In this document: positions 8,928 to 16,416 of the stretch, one piece after another | Position numbering within the stretch: the first letter of the stretch is position 1 | How the letters are laid out: the number at the start of each line of letters is the position of its first letter | Source of the DNA: Mycolicibacterium phlei | Lineage (GTDB): Bacteria; Actinomycetota; Actinomycetes; Mycobacteriales; Mycobacteriaceae | Direction: 5' to 3' | NCBI RefSeq assembly: GCF_001583415.1 | Contig: NZ_CP014475.1 | Coordinates: 3,224,001 to 3,288,000 of the forward strand | DNA: 64,000 bases | Made by a program: the position numbers and the translations under genes | Notes under the pieces: generated by a model | The model's input: only the letters and a program-made list of their open reading frames with translations | The model's database searches: none | What the model was told of the DNA's origin: nothing

Positions 8928-9488
8928 TCAGCCCACGGAGTCGCGTACCCGCGCGGTGATCGCGTTCAGGGTGTCGGTGTCGTGCACGGGGTCCGCCCAT
9001 CGCGGATCGACCGGCAGGTCTACCCAACTCGTGCATCCCCGGTAGTCGGGGGTGCGCACCAACCGCACCGGATCGGCGAGCGGACAGGCCTGCACGACGA
9101 GCACCGTCAGTCGGTGCCGGGGCCGGAAGTCCAGGCGGTCGGACCGCACCGACTCGTCAGTCCAGATATGAAGCGGCGCAATCTGTTCCAGGTTCTCCGG
9201 CCGGTTGACCTCGACGGCGGCCACGACGGTGGCGCCGGCACGGAGCACCACGGCGTCGTCGCTGCTGTCGGCGGCCGCCGGCTCGAGCAGGTCGCGGTGT
9301 TCGGGGCGGACACGTTCGGCGTGACTGTGCGCGACGGTCGGGAACAGCAGGAACCGCGGCGCCGCCACCGTGAACCGCTTCTCGTGGATTCCGCCCTTGC
9401 GCAGCAGCACGGTCTGCCGGCCGTCGAGCAGCGCGTGGATCGCCGCGCTCCACTCCTTGAGCGCCGGCGAGGTCAGCGTCGCCGTCAC
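8928..9488 (-). CDS. DUF1802 family protein
   Basis: A 186-residue cytoplasmic protein of unknown function. The family is recognised from the N-terminal ALKEWSAAIHALLDGRQTVLLRKGGIHEKRF and FLLFPTVAHSHAERVRPEH. The GTG start (9486-9488) overlaps the stop of the preceding DUF2277 gene (GTGA), so the two are translationally coupled. The conserved His- and Arg-containing stretch suggests a nucleic-acid or metal-related role, but no function is established. Confidence 0.8.
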   Translation of the reverse strand: MTATLTSPALKEWSAAIHALLDGRQTVLLRKGGIHEKRFTVAAPRFLLFPTVAHSHAERVRPEHRDLLEPAAADSSDDAVVLRAGATVVAAVEVNRPENLEQIAPLHIWTDESVRSDRLDFRPRHRLTVLVVQACPLADPVRLVRTPDYRGCTSWVDLPVDPRWADPVHDTDTLNAITARVRDSVG

Positions 9489-9757
9489 GGGTTGGCGGCC
9501 GCGATGCGGGCCCGCACCTCGGGGCGGCGCAGCGGCGGCACCGTCTTGGGCGGTTGACGCCGCGGCGGCAGCTCGGCCAGCAGCCGGCGGGTGATGGCGG
9601 CGACCTCGGCGACCGCGGCCTCGAACACCTCGACGGTCGCGCCGGTCGGCCGGGTGATTCCGCTGACCTTGCGGATGTACTGCCGGGCGGCGGCTTCGAC
9701 CTCTTCGTCGGTGGCGGCCGGTTCCAGCCCTCGCAGCTCCGTGATGTTTCGGCACAT
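9485..9757 (-). CDS. DUF2277 family protein
   Basis: A 90-residue protein starting MCRNITELRGLEPAATDEEVEAAARQYIRKVSG, which is the hallmark of DUF2277. The ATG at 9755-9757 is chosen because the family begins MCRNI; an upstream in-frame start would add three residues. The rest is helical and ends in a basic stretch. Function unknown. It is divergent from the enoyl-CoA hydratase gene with only 23 bp between starts, and coupled to the DUF1802 gene. Confidence 0.85.
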   Translation of the reverse strand: MCRNITELRGLEPAATDEEVEAAARQYIRKVSGITRPTGATVEVFEAAVAEVAAITRRLLAELPPRRQPPKTVPPLRRPEVRARIAAANP

Positions 9758-9780
9758 AAGCCCCACGATATGTTGATCGG

Positions 9781-10536
9781 GTGACTGACGACATCCTGCT
9801 GATCGACACCCGCGACCGGGTGCGCACCTTGACCCTCAACCGGCCGAAATCACGTAACGCGCTCTCCGCTGAGCTGCGGAAACGCTTTTTCGGCGCCCTG
9901 GCTGAGGCGCAGGATGACGATGACGTCGACGTGGTGATCGTGACGGGTGCCGACCCGGTGTTCTGCGCGGGCCTGGATCTCAAGGAGCTCGGCGACACCA
10001 CCGAGCTGCCCGACATCTCGCCGAAGTGGCCGTCGATGGACAAGCCGGTGATCGGCGCGATCAACGGCGCCGCGGTCACCGGTGGCCTGGAGCTGGCGCT
10101 GTACTGCGACATCCTGATCGCCTCGGAGAACGCCAGGTTCGCCGACACGCACGCGCGGGTGGGGCTGCTGCCGACGTGGGGGCTGTCGGTGCGGCTGCCG
10201 CAGAAGGTCGGGGTGGGACTGGCCCGTCAGATGAGCCTGACCGGCGACTACCTGTCGGCCGCCGACGCGCTGCGCGCGGGCCTGGTCACCGAGGTGGTTG
10301 CCCACGATCAGCTGCTGCCGCGGGCGCGGGAGATCGCGGCGTCGATCGTCGGCAACAACCAGAAGGCGGTGCGCGCCCTGCTGGCGTCCTACCACCGCAT
10401 CGACGAGGCCCAGACCAACGCCGCGCTGTGGATCGAGGCGGCGTCGGCGCGGGAGTGGATGCGCAGCACCTCCGGCGACGACATCGCCGCCAGCCGCTCC
10501 TCGGTGATTGAGCGCGGCCGCTCCCAGGTGCGCTGA
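9781..10536 (+). CDS. Enoyl-CoA hydratase/isomerase family protein
   Basis: A 251-residue crotonase-fold enzyme that probably acts on an acyl-CoA in beta-oxidation or a related pathway. Signatures are LNRPKSRNALSAEL near residue 20, the oxyanion-hole stretch FCAGLDLKELG near 61 and INGAAVTGGLELALYCDILIAS near 95, with FADTHARVGLLPTWG carrying the second catalytic position region. The first catalytic Glu position appears as E in GGLELAL. The true substrate is unknown, as mycobacteria have many paralogues. The GTG start suggests a short or absent leader given the 23-bp gap to the divergent gene. Confidence 0.88.
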   Translation: MTDDILLIDTRDRVRTLTLNRPKSRNALSAELRKRFFGALAEAQDDDDVDVVIVTGADPVFCAGLDLKELGDTTELPDISPKWPSMDKPVIGAINGAAVTGGLELALYCDILIASENARFADTHARVGLLPTWGLSVRLPQKVGVGLARQMSLTGDYLSAADALRAGLVTEVVAHDQLLPRAREIAASIVGNNQKAVRALLASYHRIDEAQTNAALWIEAASAREWMRSTSGDDIAASRSSVIERGRSQVR

Positions 10537-10547
10537 ACCTCTACGGC

Positions 10548-10594
10548 TTAACGGGTTGATTACTCGCAGTATTTGCGGGCAATCAACCCGTTAA
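10548..10594. repeat. Long AT-rich palindrome downstream of the enoyl-CoA hydratase gene
   Basis: A perfect 14-bp inverted repeat, TTAACGGGTTGATT at 10548-10561 and its complement at 10581-10594, encloses a 19-nt loop that has a small hairpin of its own (CGCA-GTATT-TGCG). It is AT-rich compared with the surroundings and begins 12 nt after the stop codon. It may be a terminator without a T-tract, or a protein-binding or mobile palindrome. It is separate from the promoter element further downstream. Confidence 0.7.
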
Positions 10595-10734
10595 TCGCTA
10601 TATCCCCGGTGACCCCGACCGGGCCACGGGACCGTACCGGGCGCTGCAGGGCGGTGAGTTCGCGCGTGCCGCCGCGGTGCGCAGGGCCCGCGACCTCGGC
10701 CTTCTCGACTGACCGGAAAAAGTTCCGGAAAAAG

Positions 10735-10768
10735 TGTCAGCACCACCCTGTCCGGCTGCTCCTACCTG
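10735..10768 (+). promoter_or_regulatory. Two-block promoter candidate upstream of the membrane-protein/ECF operon
   Basis: TGTCAGC (10735-10741), 17 nt, CTCCTACCTG (10759-10768). The same two blocks with exactly the same 17-nt gap occur upstream of the Sel1 gene at 14349-14382, while the spacer bases differ. This is the pattern expected of an ECF -35/-10 promoter. It lies 44 nt before the ATG at 10813. A tandem GGAAAAAGT direct repeat lies directly upstream (10714-10735). Confidence 0.65.
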
Positions 10769-10812
10769 TGACCGCCACCCGTCCGGGGTGGCCGCGCAGA
10801 CGGAGAGCAGCC

Positions 10813-11424
10813 ATGACCACCTTCCAGAACGAAGCCGACACCCGCACCGTCGCCGCCGGTTGGTCGTCCAGCCCGCTCGGCACCCCTGACCAGGACTTCC
10901 TGCTCGAGGGTCGCACCGGTCCGGAGACCGTGCCCGCACCCGTCGCCGAACCGGCCCCGGCCCGATCGGTGGTCCGCCACGCCGTGCTGGCCGCAGCGCT
11001 GGCGGCCGGGATCGGCGCTGGCGTCGCGGTGGCGCTGGCGGTGACGGACGTCGGCCCGACCGAGCCGGCTGTGGTGTCGCCGGTCGTCGAGGCGCCGGTC
11101 CCCGCGGCCGTCGCCCCGGCGCCGACCGCGGCTCCCCCGGCAGCGAACCGTACGGTCACGCCCGGCCCGGCACGGACCACGACCGTCACACTGGCGCCCC
11201 AGCAGACGCCGGCCCCGCCCGCACCGGCCGACGAGGCCCCGGCACCCGAGACCCCGGCCGACGAGGCCCCCGCCGACGAGATCCCCCAGGACCAGGAGCA
11301 GCCGGACCCGGTGGATCCGCAACCCGGCCCGTTCGTCGACCCCGGGCTGGACCTGAGCGCGGGCCCGCAGGAACAGCCCGAACCGCTGCCGCTGCCGGAC
11401 CCCGTGTTCGACCTGACCTCCTGA
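10813..11424 (+). CDS. Single-pass membrane protein with proline-rich outer domain, first gene of the ECF locus
   Basis: A 203-residue protein of unknown function. Residues 1-50 are probably cytoplasmic. Residues 55-78 form one transmembrane helix (HAVLAAALAAGIGAGVAVALAV). The rest is an extracytoplasmic tail rich in Pro, Ala, Glu and Asp with repeated APADEAP and ETPADEAP units, ending near VFDLTS. The ATG has a GGAGAG site. The gene ends 10 nt before the first sigma factor gene and is thus in its operon. The tail composition resembles the tails of the two sigma factors, so it may be a partner, a sensor or a target at the cell wall. Confidence 0.8.
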   Translation: MTTFQNEADTRTVAAGWSSSPLGTPDQDFLLEGRTGPETVPAPVAEPAPARSVVRHAVLAAALAAGIGAGVAVALAVTDVGPTEPAVVSPVVEAPVPAAVAPAPTAAPPAANRTVTPGPARTTTVTLAPQQTPAPPAPADEAPAPETPADEAPADEIPQDQEQPDPVDPQPGPFVDPGLDLSAGPQEQPEPLPLPDPVFDLTS

Positions 11425-11434
11425 AGGAACCGGC

Positions 11435-12778
11435 ATGACCGCCCCGGCCACTTCCCCGATCCGACGGCACAGCGACACGGAGCTGACCCGTGCCGCTGTG
11501 TCGGGTGACAAGAGAGCGTTCGCCATGATCTACGACCGTTACTCGAATCGCCTGTACGACTTCTGCGTCGGGATGCTCGCCAACCGCGACAGCGCCGCCG
11601 ACTGCGTCCAGGACGTGTTCTGCACGGCGGCAACGCAATTGCCCCAGCTGCGCGACCCGGACAGGCTGCGGCCGTGGCTCTACGCCATCGCCCGCAACGA
11701 GGCGCTGCGCCGGATCCGCGACCGTCGGCGCGAGGTGCCGACCGACGAGGTGCCCGACACGGCGTCCGCCGAGCCGGGACCCGAGGCGCTGGCCGCGCGG
11801 CTGGAACTGTCCGATCTGATCGAGGAGGCGGCCTGCGGACTGTCCGACCGGGACCGCGCGGTGCTCGAGCTGGCGTTCCGGCACGGCCTGAACGGGCCGG
11901 ACCTCGCCGACATCCTTGGCGTCACCCCGGCGAACGCGAACACGATCGTGCACCGGCTGCGCCAGAACGTCGAACGCGCGCTCGGTGCGCTGCTGGTGTC
12001 ACGACGGGTCCGCGCAGGCGGCGGGTGCGACGAACTCGCGGCCATCCTCGACGGCTGGGATGGAACATTCAATATCTTGATGCGCAAACGCATTTCGCGT
12101 CACATCGACGTGTGCGAGGTCTGCGACGCGCAGCGCCGACGACTCGCCAGCCCGGCCGCCCTGCTGGGTGCGGCACCGGTGTTCATCCCGGCGCCGGCAT
12201 GGCTGCGCGAACGGACGCTCAACGAGGTCCAGCTGACCTGTTCGAGCGCGCAGCTGAAGCCGGTACCAACCGATGACACCTCAGCGCACCGCGGCTCGGC
12301 GCTGCCGATCGCCGCGTTCGTCGTCGCACTGCTGGCGGCGGTGGGCGCCGGGGCGCTGTGGTTCGTCTCCCAGAAACCGGCCGCCCCTGCGCCGGTCGAG
12401 GTCGGCCGGATCACGCCGGCGCCACCTGCCCAGCCACCGGTGCACGTCGAGTCGACGCCGGCGGCACCGGCCCCGGTGGTCAGCGCCCCGGTTCCGGCAC
12501 CGCGGCAGCCGACGACGCCCCCGGTGGCGGCGCCGACCATCGAACCGTCACCGGCACCACCCCCGCCCGCGGCACCGAACCCGGAGCCGGCCCCACCGGC
12601 GCCCGCCCCACCGCTGGTGTGGCCGCAGTTGCCCGACCTGTCGCAGTGGCCGCAGTTCCCGCGGTGGCCCCTTCCGGGCGGCGATCCCGCCGACCCGCGC
12701 CCGGGTCCCGGATCGCAGTTCACCGCCCCGGCGGACCTCCACAGCCGTCCGCCCGTACCGGAAGGACCGAACCCGTGA
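11435..12778 (+). CDS. Membrane-anchored ECF sigma factor fused to a zinc anti-sigma domain (first copy)
   Basis: A 447-residue fusion. Sigma-2 covers about residues 17-95 (YDRYSNRLYDFC, DCVQDVF, RPWLYAIARNEALRRIR). Sigma-4 covers about 133-190 (LSDRDRAVLELAFRHG, helix-turn-helix ADILGVTPANANTIVHRLR). Next comes a ZAS-type zinc motif, C198-x24-H223-x3-C227-x2-C230. A transmembrane helix lies at about 290-312, followed by an outer tail of about 135 residues rich in Pro and Ala, with tryptophans at 396, 405 and 411 in WP pairs. The sigma factor and its inhibitor are one polypeptide, so activation must involve conformational change or cleavage. It overlaps the next small gene (GTGA). Actinobacterial ECF groups with C-terminal zinc-finger and membrane extensions are known. 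Confidence 0.9.
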   Translation: MTAPATSPIRRHSDTELTRAAVSGDKRAFAMIYDRYSNRLYDFCVGMLANRDSAADCVQDVFCTAATQLPQLRDPDRLRPWLYAIARNEALRRIRDRRREVPTDEVPDTASAEPGPEALAARLELSDLIEEAACGLSDRDRAVLELAFRHGLNGPDLADILGVTPANANTIVHRLRQNVERALGALLVSRRVRAGGGCDELAAILDGWDGTFNILMRKRISRHIDVCEVCDAQRRRLASPAALLGAAPVFIPAPAWLRERTLNEVQLTCSSAQLKPVPTDDTSAHRGSALPIAAFVVALLAAVGAGALWFVSQKPAAPAPVEVGRITPAPPAQPPVHVESTPAAPAPVVSAPVPAPRQPTTPPVAAPTIEPSPAPPPPAAPNPEPAPPAPAPPLVWPQLPDLSQWPQFPRWPLPGGDPADPRPGPGSQFTAPADLHSRPPVPEGPNP

Positions 12779-12957
12779 GCAACCTCGTCTGGACGATCCC
12801 GGTCGCCGCCCTGCTCGTGGTGCAGGTCATCGGGTCCAGTCAGCGGCTGTTCACCCAACAAGCCAGGACCTCCTTCTCGACGCCGTCGAGGCGCACGCCG
12901 AACAACAGCGCGACGTGCGCAAAAGCACGCACGCCGAGTGACGGCTCAGTACCCTGA
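12775..12957 (+). CDS. Possible small membrane protein between the two sigma genes
   Basis: A 60-codon frame whose GTG overlaps the stop of the first sigma gene (GTGA). Residues 3-22 (NLVWTIPVAALLVVQVIG) form a hydrophobic segment. The remaining sequence is low-complexity. The adjacent frame over the second half reads LLLDAVEAHAEQQRDVRKSTHAE, a far more natural amphipathic helix, ending in a stop at 12939-12941. A one-base shift near 12850-12870 would join the two. The gene may therefore be a 50-55 residue protein carrying a frameshift, or the second half may be chance. Confidence 0.4.
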   Translation: MSNLVWTIPVAALLVVQVIGSSQRLFTQQARTSFSTPSRRTPNNSATCAKARTPSDGSVP

Positions 12958-12977
12958 GGTACGGCGAAGGGACTGTC

Positions 12978-14336
12978 ATGACCGCAGTACCCGAGTGGCA
13001 CGCCGACGACGTGCGCACAGGCGATGCCGAACTGGTTTACGGCAGCATGTCCGGCGATCGGGAGGCCTTCGCGGCCATCTACGACCGTTACGCCGACCGT
13101 CTGCACGACTTCTGCGTCGGCATGCTGCGCGACCTCGACGCCGCCGCGGACTGTGTGCAGGAGACGTTCTTGATCGCCGCGACCCGCCTGCATCAGCTCA
13201 AGGATCCGGACAGGCTGCGGCCATGGCTGTATTCGATCGCCCGCAACCAGGCGCTGCGCCGGCTGCGCGAGTTGCGGCGTGAGGCACCGACCGAGGAGCT
13301 GCCCAAATCCGCCTCCGACGACGCGGGTCCCGACGCCCAGTCGGTGCGCACCGACCTCGCCGATCTGGTCGCCGAGGCGGCGGGCGGGTTGTCGGACCGC
13401 GACCGGGCCGTGCTGGATCTGACGTTCCGGCACGGACTCGACGGCCCGGAGCTCGCCGAGGCGTTGGGGGTCAGCCGCGCCAGCGCCAACACGATGGTGT
13501 CGCGGCTGCGCAGGACCGTCGAGCGATCCATTGGCGCACTTCTGGTTTCGCGGAGTGCGCAGAGGAACGCGAGCGCGTGCCCGCAGTTGCGTGAGCTGCT
13601 CGCGGCGTGGGACGGTGAGTTCACCGTCTTGATGCGCAAACGCATCTCCCGCCATGTCAAGTCCTGCGGCGTGTGCGACGAGGAACGCCGACGCCTGGTC
13701 AGCCCGACCGCACTGCTGGGTGCCGCCCCGGTGATGATTCCGGCGCCGAAGTGGTTGCGCGAGAAGACGATGCGAGATGTGCAACTGGTCAGCCACGACA
13801 CCGCGTTGGCCGGTGAGCCCGGGTTGCCGGGTGACGCCCGCGAGGACCGCCGTCGGCTGATGTTGTCGGCAGTGTTCGTCGCCGAGATCGCCGCGGCCAC
13901 CGCACTGCTGCTGGCATACCTCAACACCCCGACGAACACCCCGACGGTCGTCTCCCCCGCCGGGCCGACGGAGGCGGCGCCGAACGCTCCGCCGCCGCCC
14001 CCGTCGCCGATCAGGGTGCCGCCGCTAACGCTGAACGAGGAGCCGCCGCCGGTCGCACCGCCTGAGGTCGCGCCGTCGCCGACACCACGCCTGGAGCCGA
14101 CACCGCAGGCACCGCCACCCGTTGCTCCGCCCTCGCCGCGCGCGCCTGCCCAGGCACCCCCGCCGACCGGGGAACCGTCGCTCCGCCTGCCCGGACCGTC
14201 GACGAGACCGCCGATGTCGTTTCGCCCCAGCGCGGTCAGCCCCGCCCCGCCCCCGCCGACGGGCGGCGGCGGCGACAACGACGGCGACGGCCGGAGCCCG
14301 GGCGGCGATGACGGGTCCGCACCCACGCCCGGATAG
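12978..14336 (+). CDS. Membrane-anchored ECF sigma factor fused to a zinc anti-sigma domain (second copy)
   Basis: A 452-residue paralogue of the preceding sigma gene with the same architecture: sigma-2 at about 20-98 (IYDRYADRLHDFC, RPWLYSIARNQALRRLR), sigma-4 at about 136-193 (LSDRDRAVLDLTFRHG, AEALGVSRASANTMVSRLRR), the zinc motif C201-x24-H226-x3-C230-x2-C233, a transmembrane helix at about 294-315, and a proline-rich outer tail ending in a Gly/Asp-rich segment. Spacing of the zinc ligands is identical in both copies, which argues for a working domain. It starts with ATG 20 nt after the small ORF. The tails differ completely in sequence, so the two may sense different signals. Confidence 0.9.
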   Translation: MTAVPEWHADDVRTGDAELVYGSMSGDREAFAAIYDRYADRLHDFCVGMLRDLDAAADCVQETFLIAATRLHQLKDPDRLRPWLYSIARNQALRRLRELRREAPTEELPKSASDDAGPDAQSVRTDLADLVAEAAGGLSDRDRAVLDLTFRHGLDGPELAEALGVSRASANTMVSRLRRTVERSIGALLVSRSAQRNASACPQLRELLAAWDGEFTVLMRKRISRHVKSCGVCDEERRRLVSPTALLGAAPVMIPAPKWLREKTMRDVQLVSHDTALAGEPGLPGDAREDRRRLMLSAVFVAEIAAATALLLAYLNTPTNTPTVVSPAGPTEAAPNAPPPPPSPIRVPPLTLNEEPPPVAPPEVAPSPTPRLEPTPQAPPPVAPPSPRAPAQAPPPTGEPSLRLPGPSTRPPMSFRPSAVSPAPPPPTGGGGDNDGDGRSPGGDDGSAPTPG

Positions 14337-14348
14337 GCCGCCAAATAC

Positions 14349-14382
14349 TGTCAGCGCTGGATGGCTTGTCGACTCCTACCTG
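14349..14382 (+). promoter_or_regulatory. Two-block promoter candidate upstream of the Sel1-repeat gene
   Basis: TGTCAGC (14349-14355), 17 nt, CTCCTACCTG (14373-14382), followed by GGAC. This matches the element at 10735-10768 in both blocks and in exact spacing; the bases just after the second block (GTGAC against GGGAC) are also nearly the same. It begins 12 nt after the stop of the second sigma gene and 31 nt separate it from the Sel1 ATG. The obvious candidate to read it is one of the adjacent sigma factors. Confidence 0.65.
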
Positions 14383-14413
14383 GGACACGGGAATCCGACG
14401 GTGAGGAGAGCAA

Positions 14414-14860
14414 ATGCCGACAGTGGTGATGGACCGGCCGGCCTGGCGGGCGGAGCGCGGCCTCGACGTGGCCGCCTACCGACGGGCGGCGGTAGGCGGG
14501 AGCGTCGAGGCAATGGCGAACCTGGGCGCGCTCTACCTCGACCGGATGGAGCCACCGAACGTCGACGCGGCACGGTACTGGCTTGAACCCGGCGCGCGGG
14601 CCGGAAACATCGGCGCGATGGTGCGTCTGGGGTTTCTCTGCATGGAGCACCTCGGCGAGTTCGACACCGCGCGACTCTGGCTGACATCCGCCGCGCAGGC
14701 CGGCGACGCCTACGCCATGCACAATCTCGGGATCCTGTACAGCCGGTCAGATCCGCCCGACTTCGACGCCGCGCGTGAGTGGTTCACCCGCGCGGTCGGC
14801 TCAGGCAACGTCGTCTCGGCCATCGTGCTGCGCAATCTGGAGCGCTACCAACCCGTCTGA
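14414..14860 (+). CDS. Sel1-like repeat protein
   Basis: A 148-residue protein made almost wholly of Sel1-type repeats of about 36 residues. The repeats are centred on VEAMANLGALYLD (about residue 30), IGAMVRLGFLCME (about 68) and AYAMHNLGILYSR (about 103), with a fourth partial repeat to the end. Such solenoids bind proteins and often act in signalling. No signal peptide is seen, so it is likely cytoplasmic. A GAGGAGAG site precedes the ATG. Its own copy of the two-block promoter element ties it to the sigma locus. Confidence 0.85.
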   Translation: MPTVVMDRPAWRAERGLDVAAYRRAAVGGSVEAMANLGALYLDRMEPPNVDAARYWLEPGARAGNIGAMVRLGFLCMEHLGEFDTARLWLTSAAQAGDAYAMHNLGILYSRSDPPDFDAAREWFTRAVGSGNVVSAIVLRNLERYQPV

Positions 14861-14867
14861 TCCCCAC

Positions 14868-14922
14868 GAGTTCTACACCTGGGTCGCGATTCTCGACGAA
14901 CCACGACCCAGGCGTAGATCTC
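14868..14922. repeat. 55-nt palindromic element, copy A
   Basis: An imperfect palindrome lying between the convergent Sel1 and secreted-protein genes. The arms begin GAGTTCTAC and end GTAGATCTC, with an inner stem CCTGGGTCG/CGACCCAGG. A second copy of exactly the same length is at 34647-34701. The two differ at many positions, but inside the stem T-A in this copy is A-T in the other, so pairing is kept. Here it could also end transcription from both sides. Confidence 0.75.
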
Positions 14923-14943
14923 GGCGACCGTGCGTCCGCACGG

Positions 14944-16416
14944 TCAGGACTCGTCGCCCCCGGACTCCGATCCGCCCGCCGGCGACTCATCGTCTCCGGA
15001 AGGCGCGTCATCGCCGTCGGTTCCCTCGGCGCCGTTCGCGCCCGACGGATCCCCGTCGGATTCCTCTGCGTCCATACCGGTTTCGCCGGGCTCCGCCTTG
15101 AGGCTGTCCCGGACCAGACCGAGCCCGGCGTCTTCTGCGGAGTCGGTGGGCACCGGATCCAGCGACTCGGGATCCGGCAGGTCGTCCGCCGGAACCGTCT
15201 CCGTCGACTCGGCATCCGGTTCGGTCGCAGGCACCGGCACCTCGGCGGCGGGCTCCTCCTCGGTGACGGACGCGTTCTTCACGGTGCCGGCACCGTCGTC
15301 TGTCGTCACCGCCACGGTGACGATGTCGACGTCGGACGACAAGGTGCTCTCCGGCGCCGTTTCCGGCCCCGTCACCGACGCGGCCCCCTGACGAGCGCTC
15401 ACGGTGATGCCGGGCATCTTGATCGCCTGCGCCAGGCTCTTGATCGCGTCCATCACGCTGCCGATCGCCGACATCCCGTACGGACCGCCGATCAGGCCGG
15501 CCATCGGGAAGTCTCCGGGCGCCATGACGCCGTTGAGGAACGCGTCGACGATCCTGGCGGGGGCGTTGATCACAGCACCGACGAGCGCACCCAGATCGGC
15601 GCCGCGGACCGCGCCGACGAGGTCCTCGAGCACTGTCGCGGTGGCGAGCGCGGCCGCGTTGACCGGGCCGAGAAGCCCGTTGAGCACCACGCTCGGCAGC
15701 ACGGAGGGCACCCGCTCGATGAGTTTGGCGATGTTGAGCAGCGGCGCCGACGCCACGCCGGTCGGGTCGACGATGTTGGCGAGGTCCTTGAACGGCTGGG
15801 CCAGCACTCCTGCGATCGGGAAACCGGCCATCATGACCGGCAGGCCGACGATCACCCCGAGGCTCGCGAACGTGGTGACCGCCTGCGCGAACTCACCGGC
15901 GGCGATCTGATCCATCATCAGCCGCACCGTCGCGGGGACTCCGAGCGGATCGTCGGGATTCATTACCGCGCCGAGCTCGTCGATCACGGACCTGATCGTG
16001 TCGGCGAAGATCTGGATGCCCTCAAGCTGGTTGACGACGAACTGCTTGAACATCGCAGGCACACCGGTGGGATCCGACGGGCTGAGCTCGCCGAGACGTG
16101 CCACCAGCGCCTGCGCGACGGCCGGGAAGTTCGTGGCCATGTAGAGCTGGTTGGCGAGCACCTGACGAAGCAGCGGTACCGGGTCCGCCAGCCACTTCTG
16201 CCCCACCGTGTTGACGTTCGCGAGCGACGTCTCGATGACGCGCACCCACTCCTCGATGGGGTTCACGGCGGCCGACAGCGCGAACGCCGACGACGATGCG
16301 TCGACCGTGGGCAGCGCGACGTCAGGCACGGGCGGAGCGATCGGGCTGACGGCGATAGCGCCGGCGCTCACCAGCGCCGCGCCCGCAGCCAGATAGGACC
16401 GCGAAGCAACGTACAT
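14944..16416 (-). CDS. Secreted hydrophobic-helical protein, possibly GjpA-porin-like
   Basis: A 490-residue exported protein. The signal peptide covers about residues 1-28 (YLAAGAALVSAGAIAVSPIAPP). The mature N-terminal two thirds are long alternating amphipathic and hydrophobic helices (LANQLYMATNFPAVAQAL, GVIVGLPVMMAGFPIAGVL). The last about 120 residues are a disordered acidic tail of Glu, Asp, Ser and Gly. The style matches mycobacterial envelope proteins annotated as outer membrane porin GjpA, but I cannot confirm the family. The ATG at 16414-16416 is preferred over an upstream start because of its GGAG site and the signal peptide position. Confidence 0.75.
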   Translation of the reverse strand: MYVASRSYLAAGAALVSAGAIAVSPIAPPVPDVALPTVDASSSAFALSAAVNPIEEWVRVIETSLANVNTVGQKWLADPVPLLRQVLANQLYMATNFPAVAQALVARLGELSPSDPTGVPAMFKQFVVNQLEGIQIFADTIRSVIDELGAVMNPDDPLGVPATVRLMMDQIAAGEFAQAVTTFASLGVIVGLPVMMAGFPIAGVLAQPFKDLANIVDPTGVASAPLLNIAKLIERVPSVLPSVVLNGLLGPVNAAALATATVLEDLVGAVRGADLGALVGAVINAPARIVDAFLNGVMAPGDFPMAGLIGGPYGMSAIGSVMDAIKSLAQAIKMPGITVSARQGAASVTGPETAPESTLSSDVDIVTVAVTTDDGAGTVKNASVTEEEPAAEVPVPATEPDAESTETVPADDLPDPESLDPVPTDSAEDAGLGLVRDSLKAEPGETGMDAEESDGDPSGANGAEGTDGDDAPSGDDESPAGGSESGGDES

